The position numbers and the translations under genes were made by a program. Positions 35,755 through 45,997 of a stretch of DNA of 64,000 nt are shown here, in pieces; within the stretch, counting starts at the first letter, position 1; every line of letters begins with the position of its first letter. Source of the DNA: Afipia felis ATCC 53690 (GTDB taxonomy: Bacteria; Pseudomonadota; Alphaproteobacteria; Rhizobiales; Xanthobacteraceae); contig NZ_KB375270.1 in NCBI RefSeq assembly GCF_000314735.2, positions 3,602,001 to 3,666,000 of the forward strand, written 5' to 3'. The notes beneath the pieces were generated by a model. That model saw nothing but the letters and a program-made list of their open reading frames with translations, ran no database searches and was not told the DNA's origin.

Positions 35755-36762
35755 CTAGCGGAACGCGGCCGTCGATTGGCGTACGACAAGTTCGATCGGC
35801 AGTTCGGTAATGCGCTCGACAGCCTTTCCGTCGAGTCGGGCCATCAGCTTGTCGGCGGCGCATTTGCCGATTGACCCTGTCGAAATATGAACGGTCGTCA
35901 GCGCCGGTGACATATGCGCCGACATCTCAAGATCGTCGATTCCGACGAGTGACAGGCGCTCCGGCACGCTGATGCCGCGGGAATGCGCCTCGACGAGACA
36001 ACCGAATGCCTGAATATCGATGCCGCAGATGATTGCGGTTGGCGCATCGGCCAACGACAGAAGCGTTGTGCAGCCCGCGCGGCCGCCTGCAAGTGAGTAG
36101 GGCTGCTGGCTGATCCGCCAATCCGGAAGCGATAGTCCGGCCTCGACGAGTTCGGCGCGAATGCCTTCGACGCGCAATTGTTGCCGATCATTGTTGGCCA
36201 GCCGACCTGTCACGACACCGATGCGCGTATGGCCAAGCTCAACAAGGTGCCGCGCGGCGAGGCGTCCCGCCAGAACGTTGTCGATCGCGACGGCATCGAA
36301 GCGATCGTCGGCAACCCACGTCAGAACGACAGGCGCATCTGTCTCTTCGAGCAGGCGAATGGTCTCCGGCAGGCGTGCTGCGCCGACCAGCATGATGCCG
36401 TCTACGCCGCGGGCCAGGAGCGAGCGCAACGCTTCGGCTTCGGCCGCAGAACTGTAGCCTGTGGTCGCCACGAGCAACTGACAGCCTGACTGGGCGAGGC
36501 TGGCCTGCATCGCCTCAACGGCGTGCGCGAAAGTGGCGTTATCGAGGGTCGGGACGATGGCTCCGATGAAGCGTGCGCTCGAGCGCGTCATCGATACTGC
36601 GCGCGGCACCAGATAGCCCAATCGTTCGGCGCTCGCGAGAACACGCTTCAGCGTCGCTCCATTGACCAACTCCGGCTGAGCGAGCGCGCGCGAGACGGTT
36701 GCCAGCGATACTTTTGAGTCTCGCGCCACATCGACCAATCGGGGGCGGGCCGGCCGTGCCAT
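35755..36762 (-). CDS. LacI-family transcriptional regulator
   Basis: A 335-residue repressor. The N-terminal helix-turn-helix is RLVDVARDSKVSLATVSRAL, and the rest is a periplasmic-binding-protein-like sensor domain. It is divergent from the ABC importer and dehydrogenase genes beginning at 36923, and palindromes between them are probable operators, so it should control the sulfonate-type pathway in response to substrate or an intermediate. Confidence 0.9.
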   Translation of the reverse strand: MARPARPRLVDVARDSKVSLATVSRALAQPELVNGATLKRVLASAERLGYLVPRAVSMTRSSARFIGAIVPTLDNATFAHAVEAMQASLAQSGCQLLVATTGYSSAAEAEALRSLLARGVDGIMLVGAARLPETIRLLEETDAPVVLTWVADDRFDAVAIDNVLAGRLAARHLVELGHTRIGVVTGRLANNDRQQLRVEGIRAELVEAGLSLPDWRISQQPYSLAGGRAGCTTLLSLADAPTAIICGIDIQAFGCLVEAHSRGISVPERLSLVGIDDLEMSAHMSPALTTVHISTGSIGKCAADKLMARLDGKAVERITELPIELVVRQSTAAFR

Positions 36763-36774
36763 GTGATCCTCTTA

Positions 36775-36789
36775 TGAAAATAATTTTCA
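36775..36789. promoter_or_regulatory. LacI-type operator, copy 1
   Basis: Perfect 15-bp palindrome TGAAAATAATTTTCA, 13 nt upstream of the lacI-type gene. It has the general form of LacI-family operators and suggests autorepression. Confidence 0.55.
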
Positions 36790-36874
36790 GTACATATGAG
36801 GCCTCTCGAAACGACAACGCAAGCGGAATATCGAAAATCAAGACTTAATGGCTGTTGACATCGACCATTCGTCA

Positions 36875-36886
36875 TGAAACGTTTTC
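36875..36886. promoter_or_regulatory. LacI-type operator, copy 2
   Basis: TGAAACGTTTTC with a central CG, the commonest LacI-family operator form, followed by TGAAAATAAT, which repeats the left half of copy 1. It lies 36 nt before the permease gene; TTGACA at 36855-36860 may be the -35 element. Confidence 0.55.
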
Positions 36887-36922
36887 TGAAAATAATGAAA
36901 AATATTTTAGGGAGCGAAACTG

Positions 36923-37699
36923 GTGCGGAGTCGCAAGACTGTCATCGGCCTGGGCGCGATCCTTGGGGTCATCGTGCTGTGGTTCGCATTGACGAACTGG
37001 TTCGGCATTATCCCTGTAGGTCGTTTCCCGACGCCCGCAGCTTTTTGGAATGCGCTCAAGCAGATCGAATTGCGTGGGTATGCGGGCAGCCTTCTGCACG
37101 AACACGCCTGGCATAGCCTGCGGCTCATCATCATCAGTTTTATCGTGGCAGTCGGTACCGGCGTTCCGCTCGGTTTGTTGATGGGATGGAATCGCAAGGC
37201 CGAAGCATTAATCAATCCGGTGTTCACGTTAATCCGCCCGATTCCGCCGCTTGCCTGGATTCCGCTGGCGATCCTGTGGCTCGGTCTCGGTGACGCGGCA
37301 AAGGTGATGGTGATCTGGTTCGCCGCCTTCGTCCCCTCGGTCATCAATGCGCATGCGGGTGTGCGCAATATCGACAAGTCGGTGATCGAGGCGGCGAGGA
37401 TGCTCGGAACGCCGTCGTTCCGGCTTGTCACGGAAGTGATCCTGCCCGGCGCGCTGCCGATGATCTTCACCGGACTGCGGCTGTCGCTGCAGGCATCATG
37501 GACGACATTGGTTGCGGCCGAACTTGTCGGCGCGCTGGTCGGCATCGGCTTCGTCCTCAACGTGGCGCAGCAGGATATTTATCCGGCGATGATCCTCGTC
37601 GGCATGCTGACCGCGGGCGCACTCGGCTGGTTCACGACGTTCATTCTCGGCCTTGTCGAGAAGTCCGTCCTGTCCTGGTCGGTGCGGGGGAGGGCCTGA
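36923..37699 (+). CDS. ABC transporter permease, taurine/sulfonate type
   Basis: A 258-residue SsuC/TauC-type permease starting at GTG 36923. It has six predicted helices and the coupling loop EAARMLGTPSFRLVTEVILPGA. It is followed by a second permease 1 nt later, so the importer has two different membrane subunits, unlike the usual homodimer. Confidence 0.88.
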   Translation: MRSRKTVIGLGAILGVIVLWFALTNWFGIIPVGRFPTPAAFWNALKQIELRGYAGSLLHEHAWHSLRLIIISFIVAVGTGVPLGLLMGWNRKAEALINPVFTLIRPIPPLAWIPLAILWLGLGDAAKVMVIWFAAFVPSVINAHAGVRNIDKSVIEAARMLGTPSFRLVTEVILPGALPMIFTGLRLSLQASWTTLVAAELVGALVGIGFVLNVAQQDIYPAMILVGMLTAGALGWFTTFILGLVEKSVLSWSVRGRA

Positions 37700-37700
37700 G

Positions 37701-38486
37701 ATGCAGCGGCGGCTCTCCTTCGTTGAAACGGTCGTGTACGGCTTTATCGGCCTCGTTGCCTTCCTCGGCATTTGGTACCTGCTGCCCGCAACGGGTCTTG
37801 TGCCGCAGCAGTTTCTACCGGGTCCCGTCACGGTCGTTGAGCGCATTGTTACGTTGACGATGCAACCGTTCGCCGGCGCGACGCTGCCCGCTCATATCGC
37901 CTACAGCTTCAGTCGCTTCATTTCCGGTTTTCTGCTCGCTGCGCTGATCGGTATCCCGCTTGGCCTCATCATGGGCTGGTTTCGCGTCGTCGACGAAATC
38001 GTTGCGCCGATTTTCGATGGGCTGCGTTTTATCGCACCGATCGCGTGGGTGCCGTTCGCAGCTCTCTGGTTCGGGACGGGTGTGGGCGGTCCGATCATGA
38101 TTATCTTCGCCGGCGCCTTCCCGCCTTGCGTCATCAACGCCTATCGCGGTGCCAAGCAGGTCGATCCGCAACTGATCGAAGCGGCCGAGATGCTCGGGAC
38201 GGGCCATCTGCGCATGATGAAGGACATCCTGTTGCCGGCCTCCGTTCCTTCGATCGTCGCGGGCCTGCGGGTGGCGGCTGGCCTTGGGTGGCAATCGCTC
38301 GTCGGTGCAGAGCTGATTGTCGCATCGACAGGCGTGGGTTTCATGATGGTGCAGGCGCAGGCCAACGTCGCGACATCAACCGTCATGAGCGGCATGGTCG
38401 CAATTGGCATCGTTGGACTCATCATCGACATACTGCTTCGCCGTGGCGAAGCAGTCATTCGCCGCCGTCGCGGACTCGCTGAGTAG
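37701..38486 (+). CDS. ABC transporter permease, taurine/sulfonate type (second)
   Basis: A 261-residue permease of the same family as the preceding one, with EAAEMLGTGHLRMMKDILLPAS as the coupling loop. ATG 37701 follows the previous stop directly. It probably pairs with the upstream permease as a heterodimer. Confidence 0.88.
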   Translation: MQRRLSFVETVVYGFIGLVAFLGIWYLLPATGLVPQQFLPGPVTVVERIVTLTMQPFAGATLPAHIAYSFSRFISGFLLAALIGIPLGLIMGWFRVVDEIVAPIFDGLRFIAPIAWVPFAALWFGTGVGGPIMIIFAGAFPPCVINAYRGAKQVDPQLIEAAEMLGTGHLRMMKDILLPASVPSIVAGLRVAAGLGWQSLVGAELIVASTGVGFMMVQAQANVATSTVMSGMVAIGIVGLIIDILLRRGEAVIRRRRGLAE

Positions 38487-38498
38487 AGGAGAGAGAAG

Positions 38499-39296
38499 GT
38501 GGGTTCGATCCGTTTTGAGAACGTCGGCAAGGTCTACGGTCACGCAAAGACTGGCTTCAAGGCGCTCGATGGCGTCTCACTCGAGATTTCCGAGAAGGAG
38601 TTCGTTGCCATCGTCGGACCGTCGGGATGCGGCAAGACCACCTGCCTTCGCATGGTTGCCGGATTCGAGAGCGTGTCGAGCGGCAAGGTTCTGGTCAACG
38701 ATCAGGCCGTCACGGCGCCGGGCGCTGATCGCGCGGTGGTGTTTCAGCAGTTCGCGCTCTTCCCCTGGAAGACGGTGCGGCAAAATATCGAGTTTGGCCT
38801 GCGCAACAAAGGCATCGCCAAGGCCGAGCGCGATCATCTTGTCGCGAATGCGCTGAAGTTGATGACGCTGGAAAGCCACGGCGATGCTTATCCGCATCAG
38901 TTGTCCGGCGGCATGCAGCAGCGCGTTGCGATCGCACGTGCATATGTTCTCGATCCCAGCGTCCTTTTGATGGACGAGCCGTTCGGCGCGCTCGACGCTC
39001 AAACCCGTGTCGTGATGCAGGAAGAACTGGTTCGCCTTGCGCGGGTCAACCCCCGCACGGTGTTGTTCATCACCCACGGCGTCGAGGAAGCCGTTTATCT
39101 CGCCGACCGCGTCGCGATCATGACTCGCCGGCCGGGCACGATCAAGGAAGTGATCGACGTCAAATCCATCCGGACCCAGGAGAACTGGGGCGGCTACGAG
39201 AAGATCGAGGATGTGATGGACCTCGAATCCTTCGTCCACCTGCGGACGCGAATCTGGAAATCACTGCGTGAAGAAAAAATCGCTGCGGCCACGTAG
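38499..39296 (+). CDS. ABC transporter ATPase, taurine/sulfonate type
   Basis: A 265-residue ATPase. Walker A is GPSGCGKTT, the signature is LSGGMQQRVAIARA, and Walker B is VLLMDEPFGALD. GTG 38499 is preceded by GAGGAGAGAG. It energises the importer formed with the two permeases and the binding protein downstream. Confidence 0.9.
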   Translation: MGSIRFENVGKVYGHAKTGFKALDGVSLEISEKEFVAIVGPSGCGKTTCLRMVAGFESVSSGKVLVNDQAVTAPGADRAVVFQQFALFPWKTVRQNIEFGLRNKGIAKAERDHLVANALKLMTLESHGDAYPHQLSGGMQQRVAIARAYVLDPSVLLMDEPFGALDAQTRVVMQEELVRLARVNPRTVLFITHGVEEAVYLADRVAIMTRRPGTIKEVIDVKSIRTQENWGGYEKIEDVMDLESFVHLRTRIWKSLREEKIAAAT

Positions 39297-39337
39297 TTGC
39301 AGCGGGTGATGTGTCGAATTTTGAAAGGGAGGAAACG

Positions 39338-40396
39338 ATGAAAGGCTTTCGACGACTCGGAATGACTTTGGTTGCGGGATTCACCGCCGCGGCCCTCTCG
39401 TCCGGCGGTGTCCGCGCAGCCGATCAGATCGGCGTCAGTTATCAGCCCTCACTCTATTGGGCGCTGCCGTTCTACTACGCCACGCAAAAGGGATGGTGGA
39501 AGGAAGTTGGCCTGTCTCCGAACTTCTCGACGTTTCCCGCCGGCGCGCCGCAAATCGCGGCGGGTGCATCGGGCTCCTGGGACGTTGGAGGCACAGGCTC
39601 TGTGCCGGCCGTGCTTGGTGCGGCTCGCTTCAACATTGAGACGATCGGTATTACCAACGACGAATCGAAAGCCAACGCGCTGATGGCGACTCCAAAGGAG
39701 TATCAGGCGATCAAGGCCGATCCGACGAAGCTCAAGGGGCAGCGCATCCTGCTGACGACCAACTCGACGGTCGATTACGCCGCCCGCAACTGCCTCGACA
39801 AGATGGGTGTGAAACAGAGCGACGTGCAGTTCGTCAATCTTGGCCAGGCGCAGATCATTACCGCCGTCACGTCAGGCAACGGCAATATTGCAGGTGTCTG
39901 GGCGCCGAACACTTACACGCTTCAGGATAGAGCCAAGGCCGAATATCTGTGTAGCGGCGCGGACACCGGCGCGATGGTTCCGGGCGCGCTGGTCGTGACT
40001 GCCGACTATGCCAAGAAGAGTCCGGAAAACGTCGCTAAATTCCTCGCCGTCTATCTGCGCGGCTGGTCATGGGCGAAGTCGCATCAGGCCGAAGCGAAGA
40101 AGATGGCTCTCGCATTCTATAAGGAAGGCGGTCTGGAGGCCACGCCCGAGGCAATGGATCAGGAATTCAAGCTCCGTCCGGTGTTCTCGCTGGATGAGCA
40201 GCTAAAGCTGATGGACAATTCGAAGGGGCCGTCGGAGGTCGATATCTGGTTCTCCAACATCGGCAAGTACATGACGAGCGTCAACACGCTGTCGTCCAAT
40301 CCTGATCCCAAGAGCTACATCACTGACAAATACATGAAGATGGTCGCGGCTGATCCGAAGCTGCGCGCCTTCGCCACCGAATTTGACCAGAAATAG
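39338..40396 (+). CDS. ABC substrate-binding protein, taurine/sulfonate type
   Basis: A 352-residue periplasmic protein with signal peptide MKGFRRLGMTLVAGFTAAAL and cleavage after VRA at about residue 33. The domain matches NMT1/SsuA-like binding proteins. GGGAGGAAA precedes ATG 39338. A hairpin follows the gene. Given the HpsN-like dehydrogenase next to it, a C3 sulfonate is the likely ligand. Confidence 0.88.
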   Translation: MKGFRRLGMTLVAGFTAAALSSGGVRAADQIGVSYQPSLYWALPFYYATQKGWWKEVGLSPNFSTFPAGAPQIAAGASGSWDVGGTGSVPAVLGAARFNIETIGITNDESKANALMATPKEYQAIKADPTKLKGQRILLTTNSTVDYAARNCLDKMGVKQSDVQFVNLGQAQIITAVTSGNGNIAGVWAPNTYTLQDRAKAEYLCSGADTGAMVPGALVVTADYAKKSPENVAKFLAVYLRGWSWAKSHQAEAKKMALAFYKEGGLEATPEAMDQEFKLRPVFSLDEQLKLMDNSKGPSEVDIWFSNIGKYMTSVNTLSSNPDPKSYITDKYMKMVAADPKLRAFATEFDQK

Positions 40397-41770
<1,374 letters not shown>

Positions 41771-41773
41771 GCC

Positions 41774-42538
41774 ATGTTCAAACCTGTCGATCTGTTCGAT
41801 CTAACCGGACGCACCGCGCTCGTCACAGGCGGCAACAGCGGCATTGGTCTGGCTATGGCCCGGGCGCTGGCGCTGGCCGGAGCGGCGATCGTTCTGGTCG
41901 CCCGCCGGACGGACGAATTGGAGAACGCGGCGGCTACGCTGAGCGATGAGGGTTTCGACGCCAGCGCCGCGGCTGCAGATCTGGCCGATGCCGCGGCCAT
42001 CTGTGCGCTTTCCGACGCGCTATCGGACAAGAACATCGACATCATCGTCAATGCGGCTGGCGTGAATCTGCGCCAGCCGTTCCGCACGGTGTCTGCCGAG
42101 GCGTTCGACCTGCATATGGCGCTTCATCTGCGCGCGCCGTTTCTTCTCACTCAGGCCTTCGCGCCGAAAATGGCAGAACGCAAGTGGGGACGTATCATCA
42201 ACATCGCATCGTTGCAGAGCACGCGCGCTTTTCCTGATTCTGCACCCTATGGCGCGGCCAAGGGCGGAATCGTCCAACTGACGCGGGCGATTGCGGAGGA
42301 GTGGTCGCGTCATGGCGTGACCTGCAACGCGATCGCGCCGGGATTCTTCCCAACGCCGCTGACAGCTCCCGTGTTTGGCGACACGGAACGCGCTAATCGG
42401 ATGGCGGCGCAGACCGCAATCGGCCGTAACGGCGAGCTTGCGGATTTGCACGGCGTGACGATCTTTTTCGCGTCCGATGCATCGGCCTACATCACCGGCC
42501 AGACGCTGGCGGTCGATGGCGGCTTTACCGCCAAGTAG
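41774..42538 (+). CDS. Short-chain dehydrogenase/reductase
   Basis: A 254-residue classical SDR. The nucleotide-binding motif is [11 protein letters not shown], the structural NAG is NAAG, and the catalytic residues are Ser in IASLQST and Tyr/Lys in SAPYGAAKG. It is 3 nt after hpsN and is a candidate for the dihydroxypropanesulfonate 2-dehydrogenase step (HpsO-like), converting between the 2-hydroxyl and 2-keto forms. Confidence 0.88.
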   Translation: MFKPVDLFDLTGRTALVTGGNSGIGLAMARALALAGAAIVLVARRTDELENAAATLSDEGFDASAAAADLADAAAICALSDALSDKNIDIIVNAAGVNLRQPFRTVSAEAFDLHMALHLRAPFLLTQAFAPKMAERKWGRIINIASLQSTRAFPDSAPYGAAKGGIVQLTRAIAEEWSRHGVTCNAIAPGFFPTPLTAPVFGDTERANRMAAQTAIGRNGELADLHGVTIFFASDASAYITGQTLAVDGGFTAK

Positions 42539-42547
42539 GAAGTGAAC

Positions 42548-43543
42548 ATGAAAGCGCTTGTATATCTAGGTCCGAACTCGCTTGTTTACCGCGATGAACC
42601 GGAGCCTGTGCCGGGCAACGATGAAGCGGTCGTCAAGGTTGAGGCGGTGGGCATCTGTGGTTCCGATATGCATGCTTATCATGGTCTCGACACGCGCCGT
42701 CCCGCACCGCTGATCCTCGGGCATGAAGCTGCAGGCACGATTGTTACAGGACCACGCACCGGCGAGCGCATCACGGTCAATCCGCTCGTCGTCGACCCGC
42801 TCTGCCCTTATGCGGTTCGAGGATTGCCGCATTTGTCGCCGACCCGGCAAATCCTGTCGATGCCGCCGCGCCCCGGTGCCTTCGCCAGCTATGTTAGCGT
42901 TCCCGAGCGCAATTTGCTGCCAATTTCGCCGGACTTGCCGATCTTCGAGGCTGCACTGGCGGAGCCGATTGCGGTGTCGTGGCATGCCGTTCGCGTCGGC
43001 GCGGAGAAGCTGCAACAACCAATTGCGACGGCTCGTGTCGCCGTACTTGGTGGCGGCGCGATCGGGCTTGCGGCCGCATTGGTGGCAAAGTTGTTCGCGG
43101 CGGCTGAGGTTTATGTCGGCGAAACCAATGCAGGCCGACGCGAGACGCTTCAGGCGATTGGAGGCCTGACGGTCTACGATCCGTCAAACGGCGGTGGTCC
43201 GCAGGCTGACAGTATGGACCTCGTCATTGATGCCGTGGGAGCTGGTGCGACAAGAGCAGCCGCAAGCCGCATGGTGCGTCCGGGCGGCGTCATCGTTCAT
43301 ATCGGCTTGTTGCCGGGGATGGATGGTCTCGACATCCGCAAGATCACCTTACAGGAAGTTACCTTCACCGGCTCGTACTGTTACACGCCGCAGGATTTCG
43401 CCGACACCGTTCATGCACTGGAGCATCGCCGCTTTGGCTCAATTGGCTGGATCGAGCAGCGCAGCCTCGCCGACGGCGCACAGGCTTTCCGCGATATCGA
43501 TCAAGGCTCCGTGTCAGCGGCCAAGATCGTGCTGAGAGTTTAG
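42548..43543 (+). CDS. Zinc-type alcohol dehydrogenase lacking structural zinc ligands
   Basis: A 331-residue medium-chain dehydrogenase. Catalytic zinc ligands are present (GICGSD, LGHEAAG), as is the Rossmann motif VAVLGGGAIGLAA. In the structural zinc lobe, where relatives have four cysteines, this has VVDPLCPYAVRGLPHLSP, keeping only one. It may thus lack the second zinc. It is a candidate for the partner 2-dehydrogenase (HpsP-like). ATG 42548 is preferred to GTG 42542. Confidence 0.85.
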   Translation: MKALVYLGPNSLVYRDEPEPVPGNDEAVVKVEAVGICGSDMHAYHGLDTRRPAPLILGHEAAGTIVTGPRTGERITVNPLVVDPLCPYAVRGLPHLSPTRQILSMPPRPGAFASYVSVPERNLLPISPDLPIFEAALAEPIAVSWHAVRVGAEKLQQPIATARVAVLGGGAIGLAAALVAKLFAAAEVYVGETNAGRRETLQAIGGLTVYDPSNGGGPQADSMDLVIDAVGAGATRAAASRMVRPGGVIVHIGLLPGMDGLDIRKITLQEVTFTGSYCYTPQDFADTVHALEHRRFGSIGWIEQRSLADGAQAFRDIDQGSVSAAKIVLRV

Positions 43544-43637
43544 TTCAGGCGACCAACCGTGTTTGCCATTGATGCAGCTTTAATGAGCGCGCAAGTGGAG
43601 GCCGCAAAGGTCGCGGCGGTTCGTCCGCAATGAGTGA

Positions 43638-44513
43638 TTAGTGCAGCGGCATTGGTGGTCTAGGCGCGGTGCTGTCGCCGGGTTGTGGTGGAAGTTGCGT
43701 GGGCACCGGGGGCGGATTGTAAGTTGCTCGTGGTGCGGTGCTCTGCGGATAGATTTGCCGTTGCGGCTGTGTTTGTGGCGGCGAATAGGGTGCAACAGGA
43801 CGCGAAGCCACGGCTGGCGTTGGCGCATGCCGTGGTCGTGAAGCTGGCTTGGCGACAGGCTTTTGACGTGCCGTGTGCTCGCTGATTTTCGCGACATCGT
43901 CGCTCAACTGCTGCTGACTGACCCGCAACTGTTCTACTGTTTGCTTCAACGAAGCAATTTCTTGCGCCATTGTTTCAAGAGACTGTGTAACTTCAGGCGG
44001 CAGCGCGGCCTGCGCCGGAGGAGCCTCCGCCGCCGGTATGGCGGGAGCCGGTTCAGGTGGCAATGCTGGCGTTGTGGATGCCGCGTTGCTGCCCTCTTGC
44101 GTAGGTGCCGGGGTGGCAACCGGTTGAGGTGCCGCGGTTTGGGAGGCTACGTCCTGTGGCTCGGCGACGCTGGTGTTTGGCGTTGAAGCTGGCGCAGTTA
44201 CGTGAAATTGCGGCACCAGGTCTGAAAACCGCTGCTTCGCCTGGTCACCATAGAAATGCCATGCCGCTGCGGCGGTGCCAGCGCAGATGGCCAGGAAGAC
44301 AACGTTTCGACCAGATCGCGCGCGCGATATCGGGATGCGCATGTCACCGGCGTTGTCGTTTAATGGTGTGGCTTGGACCGGTGGCTCGTTCGCCGGTTCA
44401 GGCGACGCTGCAGGCGTGACGCTGGGACCGGGGAGATCGTCCGTGCGAGGCGTTGCCAAGGCGCGCAGTTGCGCGGCGATGGTGTCGTGCGGATCTGCAT
44501 GCTGCGATTGCAT
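43638..44513 (-). CDS. Proline/alanine-rich membrane protein of unknown function
   Basis: A 291-residue protein. A cytoplasmic N-terminus (MQSQHADPHDTIAAQLRALA) is followed by one membrane helix (about residues 70-90, NVVFLAICAGTAAAAWHFYG), a Pro/Ala/Thr/Gln-rich linker, a short coiled coil (TMAQEIASLKQTVEQLRVSQ) and a Pro/Gln-rich tail. GGAG precedes ATG 44513. Such single-pass proteins are common in this bacterial group; function is unknown. The 262 nt upstream hold no recognisable gene. Confidence 0.7.
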   Translation of the reverse strand: MQSQHADPHDTIAAQLRALATPRTDDLPGPSVTPAASPEPANEPPVQATPLNDNAGDMRIPISRARSGRNVVFLAICAGTAAAAWHFYGDQAKQRFSDLVPQFHVTAPASTPNTSVAEPQDVASQTAAPQPVATPAPTQEGSNAASTTPALPPEPAPAIPAAEAPPAQAALPPEVTQSLETMAQEIASLKQTVEQLRVSQQQLSDDVAKISEHTARQKPVAKPASRPRHAPTPAVASRPVAPYSPPQTQPQRQIYPQSTAPRATYNPPPVPTQLPPQPGDSTAPRPPMPLH

Positions 44514-44775
44514 TAGCGCTCCGTGATCGCGCGCGGTGTGTTGCGCGGGAGAAATTCCGACCAATGCGCGTGCGAAATGATGGACGCATCGCGCTTTGAC
44601 TAAACCAAGGCAGCACGGTGAAAAGTATGAGGCAGGGGAACCGAGTCTTGGTGGCACGCGGCTGGCGGGAATAGCAAGGTCGACGTTGTGCCGCCGCGGG
44701 CGAAGCGGTGCTTGCCGTGTCGATCTTCAGGAGTAGCGTCTATGTCGACATTGGTACCGTACAGTAGGGGAGGGA

Positions 44776-45258
44776 TTATGAGATCGAAATGATCTCAAGG
44801 TTCTGACCGGATGCAGCGACTTCTTCTCCAACGGTCTTGCCCAGCAGGAGTCTCGCGACCGGGGATGCGAAGGAAATGGTGCCAGCCTTTGGATCGGCTT
44901 CATCCTCTCCGACGATGCGATATGTCTGCACCCGCCCGTCGTCGCGCCTGAAGGTCACCGTGTTACCAAAGGCGACCGCGTCGGTTGATGTTGGATCGGC
45001 GATGACCTGCGCCGTCCGTACCCGCGCGGCGAAATAGCGCGCGTCGCGCAGGGGAATTGCGGCTTGTCGTCGTCGCTCGTTGATGTCTTCGATCTTTTGC
45101 GCTGCCTCATAAGCCGTGTGTGCTTGATGCAGCTGAAGTTCGAGAGCCTTCAGGCCGGATTCTGTAACAAGGTTGGGATGTGATGAAATCGGGCGATCGG
45201 GCAGAAAGGTCTCCGATGCAGTTTCGGCACTCTCTTCCTTGGTAAAAGCAACACTCAT
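44776..45258 (-). CDS. GreA/GreB-family transcription factor
   Basis: A 160-residue protein with the N-terminal coiled coil ([20 protein letters not shown]) and C-terminal FKBP-like domain ([32 protein letters not shown]) of transcript-cleavage factors that rescue stalled RNA polymerase. It begins MSVAFTKEE; the much longer open frame upstream runs through a decayed gene and is not coding. It is probably a paralogue of the housekeeping greA. Confidence 0.82.
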   Translation of the reverse strand: MSVAFTKEESAETASETFLPDRPISSHPNLVTESGLKALELQLHQAHTAYEAAQKIEDINERRRQAAIPLRDARYFAARVRTAQVIADPTSTDAVAFGNTVTFRRDDGRVQTYRIVGEDEADPKAGTISFASPVARLLLGKTVGEEVAASGQNLEIISIS

Positions 45259-45261
45259 GTC

Positions 45262-45494
45262 AGGCTCATTCCAGGTGGGCCAAAACTCCTTATAGCCCTT
45301 TAGGTTGATATAATCCTGCATCCCGTTGATGGGAATAGGTAGCTGTGGGCCCACGCCAGCCACATGAGACCTGAAGTCGCCAAGAACGGCGCCGGTGCCG
45401 CTGTCGCTGTCGCCTTCTGAAAGTAGTAGCCGACCAGGCCAACCATCCATTGTTTGGTGACGAAATGCGACGCTCCGAAATCCAGAGGCGGCAT
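45262..45494 (-). pseudogene. Outer-membrane transporter remnant (phenol MetA-pathway type)
   Basis: From 45494 one frame reads [20 protein letters not shown]. After a break near 45420 a second frame reads [19 protein letters not shown] and [12 protein letters not shown]. Together these match the C-terminal third of SphA/MetA-pathway outer-membrane proteins (form GYYxxQ...GDFxSRVAGIGPQIG...LNLKGYxEF). The N-terminal two thirds are missing and the frame is shifted, so it is a relic. Confidence 0.6.
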
Positions 45495-45495
45495 T

Positions 45496-45530
45496 CCTTA
45501 AAACATATATTGACAATATATCTTTTAAGG
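45496..45530. promoter_or_regulatory. 35-bp near-perfect palindrome, NsrR-like
   Basis: Outer arms CCTTAAAA and TTTTAAGG and inner arms ATATATTG and CAATATAT give 16 of 17 base pairs matched around a single central A. The central 23 bp agree with the NsrR motif at most positions. It lies 140 nt before the DUF2249/NnrS-like operon and probably controls it in response to nitric oxide or redox stress. Confidence 0.6.
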
Positions 45531-45669
45531 ATAATGCTCCCTCGTATCTGAAGACGGCAGGCCGCAGAAATCGACGTCGCAGTGGTCTTCGGGAGACGAC
45601 GTTCCGCGCGGACGCGGTGCGGCGCAAGCGCCACCCGATTGAGATCAATCCCATGGTAGGAGCCTGACT

Positions 45670-45930
45670 ATGACCGATGCCACCAAGAATTCGAACGTCA
45701 CCAAGGTTGATGTGCGCAGCCTGATCCCGGCGCAGCGTCACGCGAAAATCTTTGAACTCGTCAACAAGCTGACGCCCGGCGGAAGCTTCATCCTGGTCAA
45801 CGATCACGATCCGAAGCCGCTCTACTATCAGCTCGAGGCTGAATATCCGAAGCAGTTCTCCTGGACCTATGTCGAGCGCGGACCGGAGGTCTGGCAGGTG
45901 GAGATCGGCAAGCTCGCAAAGGCTGCCTGA
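45670..45930 (+). CDS. DUF2249 domain protein
   Basis: An 86-residue protein consisting of one DUF2249 domain ([19 protein letters not shown], then [19 protein letters not shown], ending EVWQVEIGK). The fold is related to TusA-like proteins. Such proteins cluster with nitric oxide and denitrification genes, but their biochemical role is unsettled. AGGAG lies upstream. It is the first gene of an operon with a membrane protein, a second DUF2249 protein and an Fe-S assembly factor. Confidence 0.88.
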   Translation: MTDATKNSNVTKVDVRSLIPAQRHAKIFELVNKLTPGGSFILVNDHDPKPLYYQLEAEYPKQFSWTYVERGPEVWQVEIGKLAKAA

Positions 45931-45997
45931 GTCTTTCCCGCGAGGCTCGCGCCGGAATTCTCCATGCACCGGTGCGGGCTTCGATAAGGAGGTCCGC

